Below are positions 7,202 through 8,817 of a stretch of 8,817 nt of DNA, in pieces (positions within the stretch are counted from its first letter, which is position 1; each line of letters opens with the position of its first letter). The stretch is taken from positions 1 through 8,817 of the forward strand of contig SLRE01000033.1 in the NCBI GenBank assembly GCA_007131125.1. The letters run 5' to 3'. The translations under genes and the position numbers were made by a program. This DNA is from Bacteroidales bacterium. Its GTDB lineage: Bacteria; Bacteroidota; Bacteroidia; Bacteroidales; UBA7960. The notes beneath the pieces are model-generated. The model was not told where the DNA came from. It did no database searches and was given only the letters and a program-made list of their open reading frames with translations.

Positions 7202-7492
7202 TCAATCATCATCCATGATGATAAAAATATCCTCTCCTTCTTTTTTCATGAGGTAGTTTTCACGGGCGTACCGCTCCAGGGCGTCGGGGTCTTCCTTCAG
7301 CTTTTTAATGGTGGTACTGTCTTTTTTTATCTGCTCCAGGTAATATTCCCGGTCGCGCTGCATTTCTTTAAGCTGCCCGCGCATGCGCCACTGCTGTATG
7401 AAGTTGTTTTTGTCGAAAAACATCAACCAGGCAAACACCACCAGGAAGGCAATGAAAAATTTGTTCCTGAAAATGGGGGGCAACTTTTTCAT
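7202..7492 (-). CDS. Septum formation initiator, DivIC/FtsB-like
   Basis: This 96-residue protein has the architecture of the DivIC/FtsB family, small bitopic proteins that join FtsL and FtsQ/DivIB in activating septal peptidoglycan synthesis. A short basic cytoplasmic N-terminus is followed by one membrane segment (about 12-26, FFIAFLVVFAWLMFF), a coiled coil rich in Lys, Glu and Gln (about 36-68), and the family's conserved C-terminal part ALERYARENYLMKKEGEDIF (71-90). It ends in an acidic Asp-Asp-Asp. The length is normal. It is the last gene of the minus-strand run and follows tsaB after 33 bases, but that gap holds its own -7 element, so it may be read both from its own promoter and from upstream. 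The family is clear; whether to name it divIC or ftsB is convention. Confidence 0.9.
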   Translation of the reverse strand: MKKLPPIFRNKFFIAFLVVFAWLMFFDKNNFIQQWRMRGQLKEMQRDREYYLEQIKKDSTTIKKLKEDPDALERYARENYLMKKEGEDIFIIMDDD

Positions 7493-7511
7493 AAAAAAAG
7501 CGGAGTTTGTA

Positions 7512-7519
7512 CAAATGTA
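7512..7519 (-). promoter_or_regulatory. Candidate -7 promoter element of the divIC-like gene
   Basis: On the minus strand the site reads TACATTTG, matching TAnnTTTG, inside the 33-base gap between tsaB and the divIC-like gene. Transcription would start near 7505, about 13 bases before the ATG at 7492. It overlaps a perfect 10-bp palindrome, TTTGTACAAA (7506-7515). The -33 region would lie inside the end of tsaB, where no clear TTG is seen. Confidence 0.45.
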
Positions 7520-7525
7520 AAAAAA

Positions 7526-8251
7526 TTAACCCGAAAGCCCTTTAACTTTTGGCTTGCCTGCCACAAAATCTTTCAGGTAAAACGGCTCAAAATAAGCCAC
7601 ATCGGCAAAGTCGCGGGCAGTAAATTTTTCGTGGGCCGGCTTAACCATCCCTTTGACCGAAGGCAGCACCTCCTTTGGGAAAACCTTTCCAGGGTGAGAG
7701 ATCACCTCTTTACACTTGGAGGCCCCGTCTCCAAAAAACAGGATGATGGCATCATGCGGAAAATCTTTGAAAGACTCTTCCGTAATAATGGTTGCCTGTG
7801 TGGGCCGGATTTTTTTCATGGCCTGGTCAAAAACAGCGAAATACACCTCCATGCGGCGGGCGTCAATCATGGGGCAATAAAAAAGCTTGTCCGGAGAAGT
7901 TTTTTTAACAATGGGTTCATCCTGTATCTGCTGACGGCAATGATTGGCCATGGCCTGCATGGTATCCAAGGCAATCAGGGGGATATCCAGGGCATAGCAC
8001 AAACCTTTGGCTGCAGAAACCCCGATGCGTAAACCGGTATAGGAACCCGGGCCTTCACTGACAGCCACAGCGGAAAGGTCCTGCATTTTGATGCCAGCTT
8101 CTTTAATCACTTCTTCCACAAAAGGGGTAAGCATTGAGGAGTGGGCGTATTCCCTGCTGTTTTCCTCCCGTATTGCCAGCAGTTGCCCTTTGACCGAAAG
8201 CCCGGCCGAACAAACGCGGGTGGTGGTTTCTATGTGGAGTATATAATCCAT
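7526..8251 (-). CDS. tsaB: tRNA t6A biosynthesis protein TsaB
   Basis: TsaB is the dimerisation partner that activates TsaD; with TsaC and TsaE they install threonylcarbamoyl on A37 of ANN-decoding tRNAs in the cytoplasm. The 241-residue product (E. coli TsaB is about 230) has the degenerate ASKHA-fold hallmarks: the first strand with an ETTT phosphate-1-like loop (8-11), a HSSML segment (37-41) and the diagnostic EGPGSYTGLRIG (66-77) leading into the TsaD-contact helix. The metal-binding histidine motif that defines TsaD is absent, which separates the two paralogues. The start at 8251 lies three bases after the upstream adaptor stop codon, so translation is probably coupled. The gene ends 33 bases before the divIC-like start. 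No tsaC, tsaD or tsaE is in the window. Confidence 0.95.
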   Translation of the reverse strand: MDYILHIETTTRVCSAGLSVKGQLLAIREENSREYAHSSMLTPFVEEVIKEAGIKMQDLSAVAVSEGPGSYTGLRIGVSAAKGLCYALDIPLIALDTMQAMANHCRQQIQDEPIVKKTSPDKLFYCPMIDARRMEVYFAVFDQAMKKIRPTQATIITEESFKDFPHDAIILFFGDGASKCKEVISHPGKVFPKEVLPSVKGMVKPAHEKFTARDFADVAYFEPFYLKDFVAGKPKVKGLSG

Positions 8252-8254
8252 TGG

Positions 8255-8817
8255 TTAATCCTGTTGAAACACCTCTTCTCTTCTTGATTTAACAACCTCC
8301 TCACCATCTTTGAGTTCTCTGCTGACCATGCGGTATGGCCCACTGATGACCTCCTGCCCCTCTTCAAGGCCTTCCACGATCTGTATGTGGTAGGTGTCCT
8401 GAATGCCTGAAGATACAGGGTGTTGCACGGCTTTTCCATCCTTATACAAAAACACATACTCCTGTGGGCGGGCCCGGCGTGATCCTTCCTGCGAGCCTCC
8501 CCTGTCAGAGCGGGAACGCTGTCCGTCTGCTTCCCGGGTTGTTACAGCCTGTATCGGCACGGTGATCACATCTTCTGCCCGCATGGTCTGAATATCCACC
8601 GTAGCCGACATGCCCGGCCGAAAGGGTGATGTGGCAACCTGCCCCTCAGGAACCAGGTGGGCGTAAGATTCGGGAAGGATGAGAATGCGCACTTCAAAAT
8701 TGGTGACCTGGTCGGTGGCCAGGCCTTCTTCCTTGGCAGAATTGGCTATGGAAGTAACCACCCCGGTAAAGGTTTCCGTAAAGAAAGCATCCAGGTCAAT
8801 AAAGGCCGTATCGCCCT
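8255..8817 (-). CDS. Efflux periplasmic adaptor (HlyD/MacA/AcrA family), N-terminus cut by window edge
   Basis: The frame is open from the right edge to a TAA at 8255-8257, giving the last 186 residues of a membrane-fusion protein that would link an inner-membrane pump to an outer-membrane channel. Visible parts are the beta-barrel domain (GDTAFIDLDAFFTETFTGVV, then FEVRILI, RPGMSATVDIQT and VITVPIQAVTTRE) and the membrane-proximal domain (YVFLYKDGKAVQHPV through GLEEGQEVISGPY). The lipoyl and hairpin domains lie beyond the edge. An internal GTG at 8759-8761 is not the start, because family sequence continues upstream of it. The pump partner is not in the window, so RND and MacB-type ABC systems cannot be separated. 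An Arg/Ser/Gly-rich linker (8465-8536) joins the two domains. The gene is three bases upstream of tsaB. Confidence 0.9.
   Translation of the reverse strand, partial: GDTAFIDLDAFFTETFTGVVTSIANSAKEEGLATDQVTNFEVRILILPESYAHLVPEGQVATSPFRPGMSATVDIQTMRAEDVITVPIQAVTTREADGQRSRSDRGGSQEGSRRARPQEYVFLYKDGKAVQHPVSSGIQDTYHIQIVEGLEEGQEVISGPYRMVSRELKDGEEVVKSRREEVFQQD

Noticed and set aside
7205..7219. ATCATC-CAT-GATGAT dyad at the priA/divIC junction as a bidirectional terminator
   Set aside because: It is short and AT-rich, has no T-tract typical of an intrinsic terminator, and is explained by Asp codons at the end of the divIC-like gene.
7506..7515. TTTGTACAAA palindrome near the divIC transcription start as an operator
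   Set aside because: A 10-bp AT-rich palindrome overlapping a -7 element is easily produced by chance, and no second copy is present in the window.
8255..8761. The adaptor as a complete 168-residue protein starting at GTG 8761
   Set aside because: The frame stays open to the right edge and the codons upstream of the GTG encode typical adaptor beta-barrel sequence, so the gene is cut by the window.

Overview
The window looks like an ordinary core-genome stretch of a Bacteroidota (Bacteroidetes) chromosome. The reasons are: several gene starts are preceded by the Bacteroidota -7 promoter element TAnnTTTG, there are no recognisable Shine-Dalgarno sequences, the DivIC-type cell division protein and the left-edge protein's signal peptide ending in Phe-Gly-Gln are typical of the phylum, and HutI, PriA and a group III phosphofructokinase all have a Bacteroidota flavour. 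No finer placement is possible from the sequence alone.

Layout, left to right. (1) 1-557, minus strand: the first 185 residues of an exported TPR-type protein that runs off the left edge. (2) 558-910: a 353-base divergent intergenic region with one promoter-like element on each strand, a small GC-rich hairpin and a long-spaced inverted repeat in the possible hutI leader. (3) 911-3404, plus strand: hutI (imidazolonepropionase, histidine degradation), then 22 bases later a THUMP-type 23S rRNA guanine methyltransferase (RlmL-like). (4) 3521-4618, plus: a group III 6-phosphofructokinase with its own -7 element. (5) 4707-7199, plus: priA, the replication restart helicase, also with its own -7 element. 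(6) 7202-8817, minus: a compact run, read from right to left, of an efflux periplasmic adaptor (cut by the right edge), tsaB (tRNA t6A synthesis) and a DivIC/FtsB-like division protein. The priA and divIC stop codons are only two bases apart, so the two transcription units meet head-on.

The genes do not form one pathway. They mix catabolism (hutI), glycolysis (pfkA), information processing (rlmL-like, priA, tsaB), division (divIC) and envelope transport (adaptor, TPR protein). I found no mobile element, CRISPR array, tRNA or rRNA gene, toxin-antitoxin pair or defence gene, and no evidence of a new biological system. The observations worth a second look are small: the mixed active-site signature of the phosphofructokinase, the structured long leader before hutI, a diverged acceptor-like motif at the left edge, a poly-C/polyproline tract in priA, and the tight adaptor-tsaB arrangement.
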